From NCBI GenBank assembly GCA_049649525.1, contig JBARZE010000010.1, forward strand, positions 1 to 64,000: DNA of 64,000 bases. The letters run 5' to 3'. The stretch is from JAAURB01 sp049649525 (GTDB lineage: Bacteria; Cyanobacteriota; Cyanobacteriia; Cyanobacteriales; Microcoleaceae). Made by a program: the position numbers and the translations under genes. Positions 43,791 through 52,895 of the stretch are shown here, in pieces (position 1 is the stretch's first letter; the number at the start of each line of letters is the position of its first letter). The notes beneath the pieces were generated by a model. The model was given only the letters and a program-made list of their open reading frames with translations, searched no databases and was not told the DNA's origin.

Positions 43791-45152
43791 ATGGGACGAA
43801 TTTTTTTATCTGCAGGACAAGCAAGAATTCAACATCATATTCAACATCCCAGCATCAAGATCGGGGCAACCACAGTCATACAAGAAATCATCTGGCTTCG
43901 AGATTTAGTCGCGGCAGAATTGCGATCGCGGGGGTTAAGCGTCTATGCTGTCCCGGATGAATTTAACCCAGTTTCTCGGATTGATTGGATTAATCACCAT
44001 TGTGACACAACAGATATCGCCATTGAGCTACAAACCAATATTTCCACGCGCCCATCTCAGCCAGGGGTTGGGGTATTTCATATTGCAGATAATGCAGAAC
44101 GCAAACAACAGGCTCAATTGATTTTAACCTCATTGCTGCGTCGAGTGCCATCTTTGACAAATCATGGCATTCAATCTGATACAGAAACCGCTTTAGGATA
44201 TCTCCATTTCTGTCGTTGGCTTGTTATTCCTTCCCTTTATGTTGAAATTGGCAATTTAACCCACCCTCAAGATCGGATTTTAATCCAAACTCAACGACGC
44301 GCCATCGCCCGAGGACTCGCACAAGGCATCGCCACCTGGGTGTATCAAGATCATATTAACCCCATTTCAGCATTATCGACAAATACACCAGTTTACCCGA
44401 CAATTGAGATTGATTTGAATGGGAAAAATTATCCAGAGCAAGGTATTTTAATTCAAGGCAATGCCTATTTACCGATTGATTTAGCGGATCGTTTAGGAAT
44501 TGATTTATCTAAAGTCGAAAGAATTCGGCGGGTACAATATCGCCATGTTGTGTATATCAAAGCAATTGATTTAAAACCATTCGGACTTTCGATCCGTTGG
44601 GATTATCGTCAATCTATAATTCGTATCAACTCAAAATATAGAGCGAATTTTAGGCTGATGAAAACTATTATGGGACGAGGTTATACCCAGAAAAATCATC
44701 TAATTATTTTCCTAAAATCCCATAATTCGACCTATATGTATCGCTTCCCCGAAATTATCAAACTCTATTTTGAAGAGGCTGAAATAGAAGGGGTTAATCA
44801 CGATATTGCCTTTTGTCAAATGTGTTTAGAAACAGATTTTTTACGATTTAGCGCTACAGTCAGACCAACAGATTATAACTTTGCTAACCTCGGTAAAATG
44901 GGTGGATCGGCTGAAATTGCAACATTTTCTTCCCCCAGAATTGGCGTAAGATCGCATATTCAACATCTCAAAGCTTATGCCAGCCGAGAACCTTTAGTAC
45001 AGGTAAAAGTTGACCCCAGATTTGATTTAATTCATCGAGGAATTGCCTCTTCTGTTGATCAACTTAGTGGTCGATGGTCGAATGATTTAAACTATGGAAA
45101 CCGAATTTATGCCTTAATCCAACGATTGTATCAAACAGCCGGATTATTATAA
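43791..45152 (+). CDS. Degenerate amidase domain fused to glucosaminidase-like domain
   Basis: The 453-residue protein aligns over about residues 1-200 with N-acetylmuramoyl-L-alanine amidase (amidase_3): GRIFLSAGQ at the start, TVIQEIIWLRDLVAAELRSRG, DIAIELQTN, and PSLYVEIGNLTHPQDRIL. In active members the first motif reads SAGHGG and the third EIHAD, supplying two zinc histidines; here both are Gln. The metal Glu (IQEII) and the catalytic Glu (VEIGN) remain. The middle (about 205-285) resembles a copper-amine-oxidase-like or SH3-type spacer, and the C-terminus (about 290-453) resembles an endo-beta-N-acetylglucosaminidase domain (ATVRPTDYNFANLG, GVRSHIQHLKAYAS). No signal peptide is visible. 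The amidase half may have become a binding module. Confidence 0.72.
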   Translation: MGRIFLSAGQARIQHHIQHPSIKIGATTVIQEIIWLRDLVAAELRSRGLSVYAVPDEFNPVSRIDWINHHCDTTDIAIELQTNISTRPSQPGVGVFHIADNAERKQQAQLILTSLLRRVPSLTNHGIQSDTETALGYLHFCRWLVIPSLYVEIGNLTHPQDRILIQTQRRAIARGLAQGIATWVYQDHINPISALSTNTPVYPTIEIDLNGKNYPEQGILIQGNAYLPIDLADRLGIDLSKVERIRRVQYRHVVYIKAIDLKPFGLSIRWDYRQSIIRINSKYRANFRLMKTIMGRGYTQKNHLIIFLKSHNSTYMYRFPEIIKLYFEEAEIEGVNHDIAFCQMCLETDFLRFSATVRPTDYNFANLGKMGGSAEIATFSSPRIGVRSHIQHLKAYASREPLVQVKVDPRFDLIHRGIASSVDQLSGRWSNDLNYGNRIYALIQRLYQTAGLL

Positions 45153-45161
45153 ATAGCCTAA

Positions 45162-45959
45162 TTATGCTTGTTTGAAAAAGCGGATAATTTCTCGAGCATG
45201 ATTTAAGAATTCTCCATCAGCACTCAATTGTGCGATCGCCGTTTCTGTAACCTTTGAAAGTTGTCGATGTTCAGAGATATTCTCAGCTTTAATAATTTCT
45301 AATTCTGTAGCCAAACGAGTCAAATCTTGCTGTAAAATTTCTTGCTTTTTTGTCTGTGTTGAAACCCAAGAATCAGACTGATTCGGATTTAATTTATCGG
45401 TTAAACTTTTAACTTGTGCTTCAATCAGATCAAACCGTTGTCGTAACTCTAAAATATCCTGGCGAGGATAACTAAATTCTCGACGAACCATCGATAAACG
45501 AGTCACAACATATTGATAACCCCGAAGAGTAGGACGAGCAATTGTAAGGAGTAAAGCCGCCCCAGAACCAATATAACCGACTACACTAATTCCCGTTATT
45601 GCTAAAACATATAACCCCAAAGCTGAAACCAAATGTAAGCCAATTGCCACCCATAAAGAACGACGAGATAATAACTGTACGAACGTTAATTTCTTGGAAT
45701 CAATTTGAATATACTTTTGCTTAGATTCCTCAGCTTCTGCTAAGACTTCCTTCGCCTCAAAATGAACATTCCAAGGTATCGTCACAATCAACATTAACCA
45801 CCAAAAAATACCACCCCCAATCACCCAATCTAAAAAGCTCCCCGCTGGGATAGACAGTCCGTGTAAAATACCAAATACTAATAATAATAGTAAAATAAAG
45901 CCAGCACTAAATTGAGCAAACTGTGTGGTAGAACGCATGAATAAAACCTCTTGATTCAT
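45162..45959 (-). CDS. Membrane protein with C-terminal coiled coil
   Basis: The 265-residue protein has four predicted helices in two pairs (about 15-35, 42-62, 100-120, 122-142) and a cytoplasmic C-terminal part (about 165-255) with heptad-like charge patterns (RQRFDLIEAQVKSLTDKL), a probable coiled coil. The start could be Met1 or Met8; I kept the first. I recognise no named family. It is tail to tail with the amidase-like gene, 10 bp apart. Confidence 0.7.
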   Translation of the reverse strand: MNQEVLFMRSTTQFAQFSAGFILLLLLVFGILHGLSIPAGSFLDWVIGGGIFWWLMLIVTIPWNVHFEAKEVLAEAEESKQKYIQIDSKKLTFVQLLSRRSLWVAIGLHLVSALGLYVLAITGISVVGYIGSGAALLLTIARPTLRGYQYVVTRLSMVRREFSYPRQDILELRQRFDLIEAQVKSLTDKLNPNQSDSWVSTQTKKQEILQQDLTRLATELEIIKAENISEHRQLSKVTETAIAQLSADGEFLNHAREIIRFFKQA

Positions 45960-46239
45960 TAATTATTAAACCAATTTTTAAATTGTCACTCTCAATTCTA
46001 TTCAGAACTTCGAGACGAATTACTGTCAATTATGGCGGAAAGTAAATAAAGAATAAAAATACTGTGTGACAATTTTTTAACTGAATCTGGGTGAAAATCA
46101 ATTAAGCTATAGTAATTCTAGGCAAGTAGGCAATCTTGCTACAGGAAGTAGATAATGAATTATGAGCTATGAATAGGATCTCTAGATTATAATCAAGGCT
46201 ATTCACTTCTTACTCCTTACTTCTTACTCCTTACTTTGT

Positions 46240-46974
46240 ATGATGAATTCAAAAATAGGAAAAGTGTACATTGTTGGTGCAGGCTTAGGAGATGCAGCGT
46301 ATCTAACCGTGCGATCGCAACAACTCATACAGTCAGCAGAAATCTTAATTTATGATGCTTTAGTCGATGAATCTATCTTAGATTGGGTGAGTGCAAATTG
46401 TCTATTATTAAACGTGGGAAAACGGGGTGGACAACCCAGCACACCTCAGCCGGAAATTAATCGTTTATTAGTTAATTATTGTCAGAAAGGACATCTCGTG
46501 GTGCGCCTCAAAGGGGGCGATCCGTTTATATTTGGACGCACTAGCAGCGAAATTCAAGCCTTAAACGCAGCAAATTGTGCCTTTGAAGTCGTGCCTGGGG
46601 TGTCTTCTGCTTTGGCTGCGCCGTTGTTAGCACATATTCCCCTAACAGATGCGGTGATGAGTAACTGTTTTGTGGTGATGACAGCCCACGATCCCCAAGC
46701 CCTTGACTGGGAACGAATTAGCCAAATTGATACATTAGTGTTATTGATGGGAGGACGTAATTTAGCCGAAATTGTCCATCAACTCCAACGGCATGAGCGA
46801 TCGCCTCAAACACCCATTGCCATTATTCGATCTGGGGGTTGTCCAACGCAACAGGTTTGGGTCGGAACATTAAATGATATTGTAAGAAAAACCGCTAATC
46901 AAAAACTATCTCCTTGTGTCATTGTCGTCGGAGAAGTGGTGCAGTTACGAGCATTTCTCAAACCCGTTGAATAA
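46240..46974 (+). CDS. cobA: Uroporphyrinogen-III C-methyltransferase
   Basis: The enzyme methylates uroporphyrinogen III twice to give precorrin-2, the branch point to siroheme and cobalamin. The 244-residue length fits a stand-alone SUMT. Motifs are VGAGLGDAAYLTVRS at the N-terminus, RLKGGDPFIFGR at about 90 and VPGVSSALAAPLLA. HemD follows 5 bp downstream, the usual pairing. The start may be either of two adjacent ATGs at 46240 or 46243. Confidence 0.95.
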   Translation: MMNSKIGKVYIVGAGLGDAAYLTVRSQQLIQSAEILIYDALVDESILDWVSANCLLLNVGKRGGQPSTPQPEINRLLVNYCQKGHLVVRLKGGDPFIFGRTSSEIQALNAANCAFEVVPGVSSALAAPLLAHIPLTDAVMSNCFVVMTAHDPQALDWERISQIDTLVLLMGGRNLAEIVHQLQRHERSPQTPIAIIRSGGCPTQQVWVGTLNDIVRKTANQKLSPCVIVVGEVVQLRAFLKPVE

Positions 46975-46979
46975 GCTTT

Positions 46980-47771
46980 ATGAATGATCCCAGTATCACT
47001 TTAAAACCTTTATCTGAAACTTCAATTTTAGTCACTCGCTCTGCTGGGCAGTCTAGTCAATTTCGCCAGCTTTTAGAAAGTGTTGGTGCTACAGTAATTG
47101 AAATGCCAACATTGGTGATTAACCCCCCTTCAACTTGGGAACCGCTCGATCAAGCAATTGCTCAATTACAGACATTTGATTGGTTAATTTTAACCTCAGC
47201 CAATGGGGTAGAATTCTTTTTTGAGCGGTTATTTAAACAAGGTAAAAATACAGACGAGTTAAATTCTACAAAAATTGCAGTTGTGGGAAAAAAAACAGCG
47301 GCAACATTGAAACAATATGGCTTAAAACCTGACTTTATTCCGGATAATTATATTGCAGATGCTTTAGTTGAACAGTTTCCTGAATCTTTAAGTCAAAAAC
47401 GGATATTATTTCCCCGAGTGGAAACTGGAGGACGAGAATTATTAGTTGAAGAATTAACCACAAAAGGTGCAGAAGTGGTTGAAGTTCCCGCTTATGAGTC
47501 GGGTTGTCCGAAACAGATTGATCCAAATGTTTTAGCGATTTTACAACAACAAAAAATTGATATTATTACCTTTGCCAGTTCTAAAACTGTTAAATACTTT
47601 AATGATTTAATTCAACCGTTTAAAATCAATTTAGATCAAGTTTTTATCGCTTCTATTGGCCCCCAAACCTCTCAAGCTTGTCAACAGTATTTCGGCAAAT
47701 ACGATATTCAAGCCAGTGAATATACTTTAGAAGGATTAACAAGAGCAATTATTGATTGGAAAAAAACTTAA
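46980..47771 (+). CDS. hemD: Uroporphyrinogen-III synthase
   Basis: HemD closes and inverts ring D of the linear tetrapyrrole hydroxymethylbilane. The 263-residue protein has the expected two-domain layout. Recognisable points are ILVTRSAGQSSQFRQLLESV at the N-terminus, FDWLILTSANGVEFFFERL near 65 and ITFASSKTVKYFNDL and IASIGPQTSQACQQYFGK near the C-terminus. The family is weakly conserved but the position behind cobA supports the call. It feeds heme, chlorophyll and phycobilin synthesis. Confidence 0.93.
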   Translation: MNDPSITLKPLSETSILVTRSAGQSSQFRQLLESVGATVIEMPTLVINPPSTWEPLDQAIAQLQTFDWLILTSANGVEFFFERLFKQGKNTDELNSTKIAVVGKKTAATLKQYGLKPDFIPDNYIADALVEQFPESLSQKRILFPRVETGGRELLVEELTTKGAEVVEVPAYESGCPKQIDPNVLAILQQQKIDIITFASSKTVKYFNDLIQPFKINLDQVFIASIGPQTSQACQQYFGKYDIQASEYTLEGLTRAIIDWKKT

Positions 47772-47815
47772 ACTCATTAATTTCATCAATCTATTTAATT
47801 TAATAATTCCTATAT

Positions 47816-50800
47816 TTAATCAGCCACTTTTAATTCTGGAGGGGGTTCAATTGGAATTTGAATTTTAAACTCACATCCTTTTCCCGGCTCAGACAAACAT
47901 TCAAGTGTGCCGCCATGTTTATCGACAACAATTTTATAACTAATTGAAAGACCGAGTCCTGTTCCTTTGCCGACTGGTTTTGTTGTAAAAAACGGATCAA
48001 ATAATTGTTTTCTAATCTCCTCAGGAATTCCTGGGCCGTTATCTTTAATGCTAATTAAAACTTCAGGAATGGTAGAAATTTCAGGAGATACAACACTTGT
48101 TGAAATAGTAATTTCACGAGGAGCGGGCTGATGTTCTAACGCATCAATTCCATTACTAATAATATTCATAAAAACTTGATTCAGTTGTCCAGCATAACAT
48201 TTTACTTTCGGTAATTTGCCATATTTCTTAATTAATTTAATCCCCGAATTAGCGCTCTTAGATTTAAAGCGATTTTGTAGAATCAGTAAAGTACTATCAA
48301 TTCCTTCATGAATATCAACAGGTTTAACCTCAGCTTCATCTAATCGAGAAAAATTCCTTAACGAAACCACAATTTGTCGAATTCGCTCCGATCCCATTTC
48401 CATCGAACTAATAATTTTCGGCAAATCATCCAGTAAAAAATCTAATTCAATATCTTCTGTTTTTTCTTGAATTTCTGCGACGGGTTCAGGATAACATTGT
48501 TGATATAATTCAATTAATTCTAATAGGTCACTCGTGTAGTCTTTGGCATAAGTCAGATTACCATAAATAAAGTTAACCGGATTATTAATTTCATGGGCAA
48601 CACCCGCGACCATCTGACCCAAACTTGACATTTTTTCACCTTGTATCAGTTGGGCTTCTTTGTGCTTAAGATCTTGCAAAGCTTCACTCAAATGAAACGC
48701 TTGAGTTTGTGCCGCCAAAGCCGCCGCCCGAGTTTGGGCATACAATTCAGCTTGATCAATTGCAATTGCTAATTGATTTACCACCGCTTGTAACAAATTC
48801 ACTTCCGAAACATTCCATTCTCTTGCCCCTTGATAATGATGACAAATCACAGCCCCCTGCTGGCTAGACTTTGTTTCTAATGGTAATAATAAGGTGGAAG
48901 TAATACCTGCTGTGACCAATAACGTTCGAGTGGCTGTATCTAATTCTTCAGCCGTCAGTACATCTTCAATTTGAACCGTTTGATGCTGTATAATTTGACG
49001 GGCAAACCATGTAACCGCATCGGTGGGATAATCTTGTAAACCTTTTAAAAGGGTTGTACTTTTCGCTTCATGGGTAATAGTAAAACCAGGACGTTCACTG
49101 CTGCCGAGTAAATACCAAACAAAATGACATTGATCGACTTGCAGTAAGGATCGAATTTCACTGACCGCTGTTGCTAATATCGTATCAATATCGAGAGAGT
49201 CACGAATCTGACTGGCTAAACCAAACACTAAACCTTCTCGACGATTATACAGTTCATCTCTAGCTCGAATCCGATCAATGCCAATTGCAATCGTATGGCT
49301 GACCCAACGCAAAACATTTTGTACCGACTCCGGCAACGGTTGCTGACTCCATATCGTCATTTTTCCTAAGTTTTCTTCTTCCACCGTCAGATAAAACTCA
49401 GCCTTCGATTTAAAAGCTGTTTCTTCCGCTTCCACCCCCGCGAAAGCTTGCTGGGATAATTGCTCCGACTGAGGAGCGAAAGTACTCAAACAGACTCGAG
49501 TGCGATCCAAATGATTAGCAATTGCGATACTACACTGGTCTAAAATCATCTCTATACTATTGCTTAAGCCGACTGCCGTCCCCACCTCGGCTTCGAGTAA
49601 TGACAGGCGCGATCGCTCCATTAAAGCCGCCTCAGCCTGTTTACGAGCAGTAATATCTCGGGAGATTGAGACTAACTCATTCACCTCACCTGCAGCATTT
49701 TGGATACTATGACAAGTGGTTTCGATCCAAACCCAGCGACGATCGGCCCGACGCATCCGATAACTCAGGGTTTTTGTACCCGGAGTCACTTGTAACAGTT
49801 GATAAGATTGCTCAACAGCAGACAGATCATCTGGATGAATCGATTGTTGAACATTTTGCCCAATTAATTCTTCGGGTTCATAACCCAGTAACATCCGACT
49901 GGCTGGAGAAGCGTAAAGATAAGTCCCATCTGTACAATGACGAGAAATTAAATCCGAGGCATTTTCCGCCAGCAACCGATAACGTTCTTCGCTTTCTTGG
50001 AGAATCTCCGCTGAGCGCATTTTATCTGTAATATCGGTTTGTACCCCGACAAAATGAATCAACTGTCCTCGGTTGTCTCGCATCGGGTAAATAGCGATTT
50101 CATTCCAAAATAGGCTACCATCAGCGCGATAATTTTTTAGAGTCACTAAGCATTCAACTCCTGCTTGCAACGCTTGACGAATTTGCTTGAGGGCTTCCGG
50201 GTCAGTCTCTGGCCCTTGCAACATCCGGCAGTTACAACCGAGGATCTCTGCTTGAGAGTACCCTGTCATTTTTTCAAAGGCAGGGTTGCAGTAAATCATG
50301 GCATAATCAGAATCAGCCGATGAAGTCACCACAATCCCGCTGGGGCTTTGACTAATTGCCTGTTCAAACACCCGTAGCATTTCTTCAGACTGTTTTCGCT
50401 GGGTAATATCTACCCCAGTTGCGATAATATATCTTAGCGATCCATCCCCATTCCACACCCCTGTATTCGACCAAGCGATAAAGTAACGAGTCCCATCTTG
50501 AGCCATCCATTCATTTTCTGATTCTGTCGGAAAAGAATGTTGTTGTAAATCAATTTGACAATGATCTATATCCCCACACAGTTGCTCCCACGGGATATCA
50601 AAAATAGAATATCCTAAATCTTTTAAAGGTTTACCATCAACTTCTGCTACAGAGTACCCTGTTATCTGTTCACAGGTACGATTAAATCGAATAATTTTTC
50701 CTTCTGGATTTAAAACAACCACTAAGGCACTGATTGTATCTAAGACTTTAATAATAAAGTCTCGTTCTCGTAGCACCATTTCCCAGATTTGTTGACGTTC

Positions 50801-51463
50801 ATCAATGATCTCTTCCAGGCGAAAACATTGACTCCGACTATGAACCAGTTGACGATGAATATTGATTTGGCTGATAATTTGCCGAGTTACAGTTTGAAGG
50901 GCAGAGAGTTGTTCATCAGTTAGGGTTCTGGGTACAGTATCCATAACCGACAATAACCCCAGCAGTTGCTGTTGAGAGCCGAGGATAGGAATTCCTAGAT
51001 AAAAATGTATTCCTGCTTCTGCGTTAACGAGGGGGTGTTGAGCCAAGTGTGGATCGAGAGTTGTGTCGCGGATCAGTATGGGTTCTGAAGATAAGCTGAT
51101 ATCAGATCGCTCTAAACGATGCTCAGCTTTGGGTTGGAGTGATAAGATATGTTGGCGGTTGGCGTAGCCTTGCGGTAGCAGTAGCCTTGCGGTAGCAGCA
51201 TCGCAAAAGTCTAGATAAGCATCCGCCTGAGTAGTCTGTAAACCCACCTGAGATTTTAGCCAATGCTCATTGCCATCGAAGAAACTAATGAGTGCAATTG
51301 GAGCTTGAGCAATATAGCTTGCTAAGTGAGCCAGATCATTAAAAGCGACCTCGGGTTTAGTACCAATCATCTCAGATAGAGAGAGGTTAGCCAATTTTGT
51401 CATACTGTCTGAAGATTTTTTAGAGCCGCTCATGATGGATTGACCATCTGCAATAGAGTTCAC
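47816..51463 (-). CDS. Multi-domain PAS/GAF sensor histidine kinase
   Basis: The 1215-residue soluble kinase has, in order, an N-terminal GAF domain (about 40-195), PAS domains (about 235-355, 365-480, 490-610), one or two further GAF domains (about 625-910), a HisKA region with the phospho-accepting GVAHEINNPVNFIYGN (His at about 957), and a HATPase_c domain with NGIDAL, DNGPGIP and GTGLGLSISYKIV. No membrane segment is present, so the signal is cytoplasmic; no phytochrome-type cysteine was identified. In the first GAF domain a tandem DNA repeat adds a TARLLLPQGYANR segment. Two ATGs precede the first domain; the second is at residue 11. A response regulator is divergent 640 bp away. Confidence 0.9.
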   Translation of the reverse strand: MNSIADGQSIMSGSKKSSDSMTKLANLSLSEMIGTKPEVAFNDLAHLASYIAQAPIALISFFDGNEHWLKSQVGLQTTQADAYLDFCDAATARLLLPQGYANRQHILSLQPKAEHRLERSDISLSSEPILIRDTTLDPHLAQHPLVNAEAGIHFYLGIPILGSQQQLLGLLSVMDTVPRTLTDEQLSALQTVTRQIISQINIHRQLVHSRSQCFRLEEIIDERQQIWEMVLRERDFIIKVLDTISALVVVLNPEGKIIRFNRTCEQITGYSVAEVDGKPLKDLGYSIFDIPWEQLCGDIDHCQIDLQQHSFPTESENEWMAQDGTRYFIAWSNTGVWNGDGSLRYIIATGVDITQRKQSEEMLRVFEQAISQSPSGIVVTSSADSDYAMIYCNPAFEKMTGYSQAEILGCNCRMLQGPETDPEALKQIRQALQAGVECLVTLKNYRADGSLFWNEIAIYPMRDNRGQLIHFVGVQTDITDKMRSAEILQESEERYRLLAENASDLISRHCTDGTYLYASPASRMLLGYEPEELIGQNVQQSIHPDDLSAVEQSYQLLQVTPGTKTLSYRMRRADRRWVWIETTCHSIQNAAGEVNELVSISRDITARKQAEAALMERSRLSLLEAEVGTAVGLSNSIEMILDQCSIAIANHLDRTRVCLSTFAPQSEQLSQQAFAGVEAEETAFKSKAEFYLTVEEENLGKMTIWSQQPLPESVQNVLRWVSHTIAIGIDRIRARDELYNRREGLVFGLASQIRDSLDIDTILATAVSEIRSLLQVDQCHFVWYLLGSSERPGFTITHEAKSTTLLKGLQDYPTDAVTWFARQIIQHQTVQIEDVLTAEELDTATRTLLVTAGITSTLLLPLETKSSQQGAVICHHYQGAREWNVSEVNLLQAVVNQLAIAIDQAELYAQTRAAALAAQTQAFHLSEALQDLKHKEAQLIQGEKMSSLGQMVAGVAHEINNPVNFIYGNLTYAKDYTSDLLELIELYQQCYPEPVAEIQEKTEDIELDFLLDDLPKIISSMEMGSERIRQIVVSLRNFSRLDEAEVKPVDIHEGIDSTLLILQNRFKSKSANSGIKLIKKYGKLPKVKCYAGQLNQVFMNIISNGIDALEHQPAPREITISTSVVSPEISTIPEVLISIKDNGPGIPEEIRKQLFDPFFTTKPVGKGTGLGLSISYKIVVDKHGGTLECLSEPGKGCEFKIQIPIEPPPELKVAD
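51164..51197. repeat. Two tandem 17-bp units inside the kinase gene
   Basis: GTAGCCTTGCGGTAGCA occurs twice head to tail at 51164-51180 and 51181-51197, inside a longer dispersed repeat (GGCGGTTGGCGTAGCC). Read on the coding strand it gives ATARLLLPQGYANR in the first GAF domain. The frame is kept although the unit is not a multiple of three. Confidence 0.85.
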
Positions 51464-52103
51464 TATTCAGGTGGAGACACAAATCAATAATTATACAGAG
51501 TCTGACTGAAGATAAGCCCTCTAGGTGCGCCTTCGTTTGCGAATGTAGAATCCGCCGGGTCCCACCGCTGGATTAAATATAGAGCTTAATTACAACTCTG
51601 CACAGATGCATACATGAATTTGTCTACATGCACACAAGGGCATATTTGTATTTACACCAACAATTGTGAGGTTTACAGCTCAAGGGATGAAGGTGAGCTT
51701 GATTTTATCTTAACAGAGATTGATTGAACTGGCTGAAGTGTAATGATGAAATTACCGACTACAGGACAATCAATTAGTCTGATGCTGATATTGGCCGGAG
51801 ATGATTCTTAACGGAGAATCGCTCACTTCCTGATAGTTTTGTCCCCTCACTAGATAGACATTAAACTGAAACAGTTGGGATATCTTATCCGTAATTGTAC
51901 TGAAATATCATATTTTTTTATTACATTAAAAATCAATCTCAATCTAACATTCGACTTGAGTCGGGTAGGCTATTCAACTCAAAAGTAGGGAAAATTAATA
52001 AATAGTATTTTTTGGGGTATATTTGTTATCTCGAATTAATGAAAATAAGATATACTTAAAAAAATAAAAAGTCTATTAGAATAAAAAGGAAAACATTACT
52101 GTA
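51464..52103. other. 640-bp divergent gap between kinase and response regulator
   Basis: The gap holds a GC-rich repeat-like patch (GGTGCGCCTTCGTTTGCGAATG at about 51524-51545, similar to words at 35240-35270 and 56605-56665) and otherwise AT-rich sequence that should carry both promoters. No gene is visible. Confidence 0.4.
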
Positions 52104-52547
52104 ATGACAGGTAAAAAACTGGCACAAAGTATTCTAGTTGTTGATGATAGCGTAGTAATGCAGCAACTTTTAAAAGAGGCTTTAGAGGTGAACTATCGAG
52201 TCTTTACGGTAGACAATGCCATCGATGCCCTCTCAATGATTTATCAAAAACCGATTTCCTTATTGCTGCTAGATATCTCAATGCCTGTGATTAATGGTTT
52301 AGAACTCTGTCGTACTGTTCGTAGTCTGCCTCAGTTTCACCATTTGCCCATTATTATGGTGACAGCACGCGACAGTGCATTTGATCAGGTTCAGGGAGAA
52401 CTTGCCGGAGCAACTCGATATTTAACCAAACCCTTCGATACTCAACAGCTCATGCAAATGGTTCAAACAGTCTTAACGGAAGACGTTGCTCACCCAGGGA
52501 CAACAATACAAACTTCTACCTTTACCTTACCCCTACAAAAACTCTAA
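52104..52547 (+). CDS. Response regulator, receiver-only
   Basis: The 147-residue protein is a single receiver domain: VVDDS near residue 12-16, the phospho-accepting Asp57 in LLLLDISMPVINGLEL, Thr87 in MVTARD and Lys109 in LTKPFD. The last 20 residues are unstructured. It has no output domain, so it probably acts by protein contact or as a phosphorelay intermediate. The large kinase, divergent upstream, is the obvious candidate partner, although the kinase has no receiver of its own. Confidence 0.93.
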   Translation: MTGKKLAQSILVVDDSVVMQQLLKEALEVNYRVFTVDNAIDALSMIYQKPISLLLLDISMPVINGLELCRTVRSLPQFHHLPIIMVTARDSAFDQVQGELAGATRYLTKPFDTQQLMQMVQTVLTEDVAHPGTTIQTSTFTLPLQKL

Positions 52548-52895
52548 AATAGTAGCCCAATAGATTAATAGACAGTATATCAACCCTGATTATATATTGG
52601 CTGAGTTTGGAGTCACAAGCTTTGTCTCCGCATCTTCTCACCACTATTGATCCTGGGCAATCAAAACACTTAAAATATCTTAACCATAAAGATATTCATT
52701 TTACCCTTTCATTGAAACGCATAATAGGGCATACTTGACAAATCAATTTGTTTATTACTCTGCGTATAACTTATTTGTCGGGGTACTGCCGTGAGTCCAA
52801 CACTCCCACACAACCACCATATTCTCTGTCAATCCGATCCAATTAACCCAGGTTTGGGGATTCAGCCTGCTGCGGGTATAAGTCAAAACGTCATC

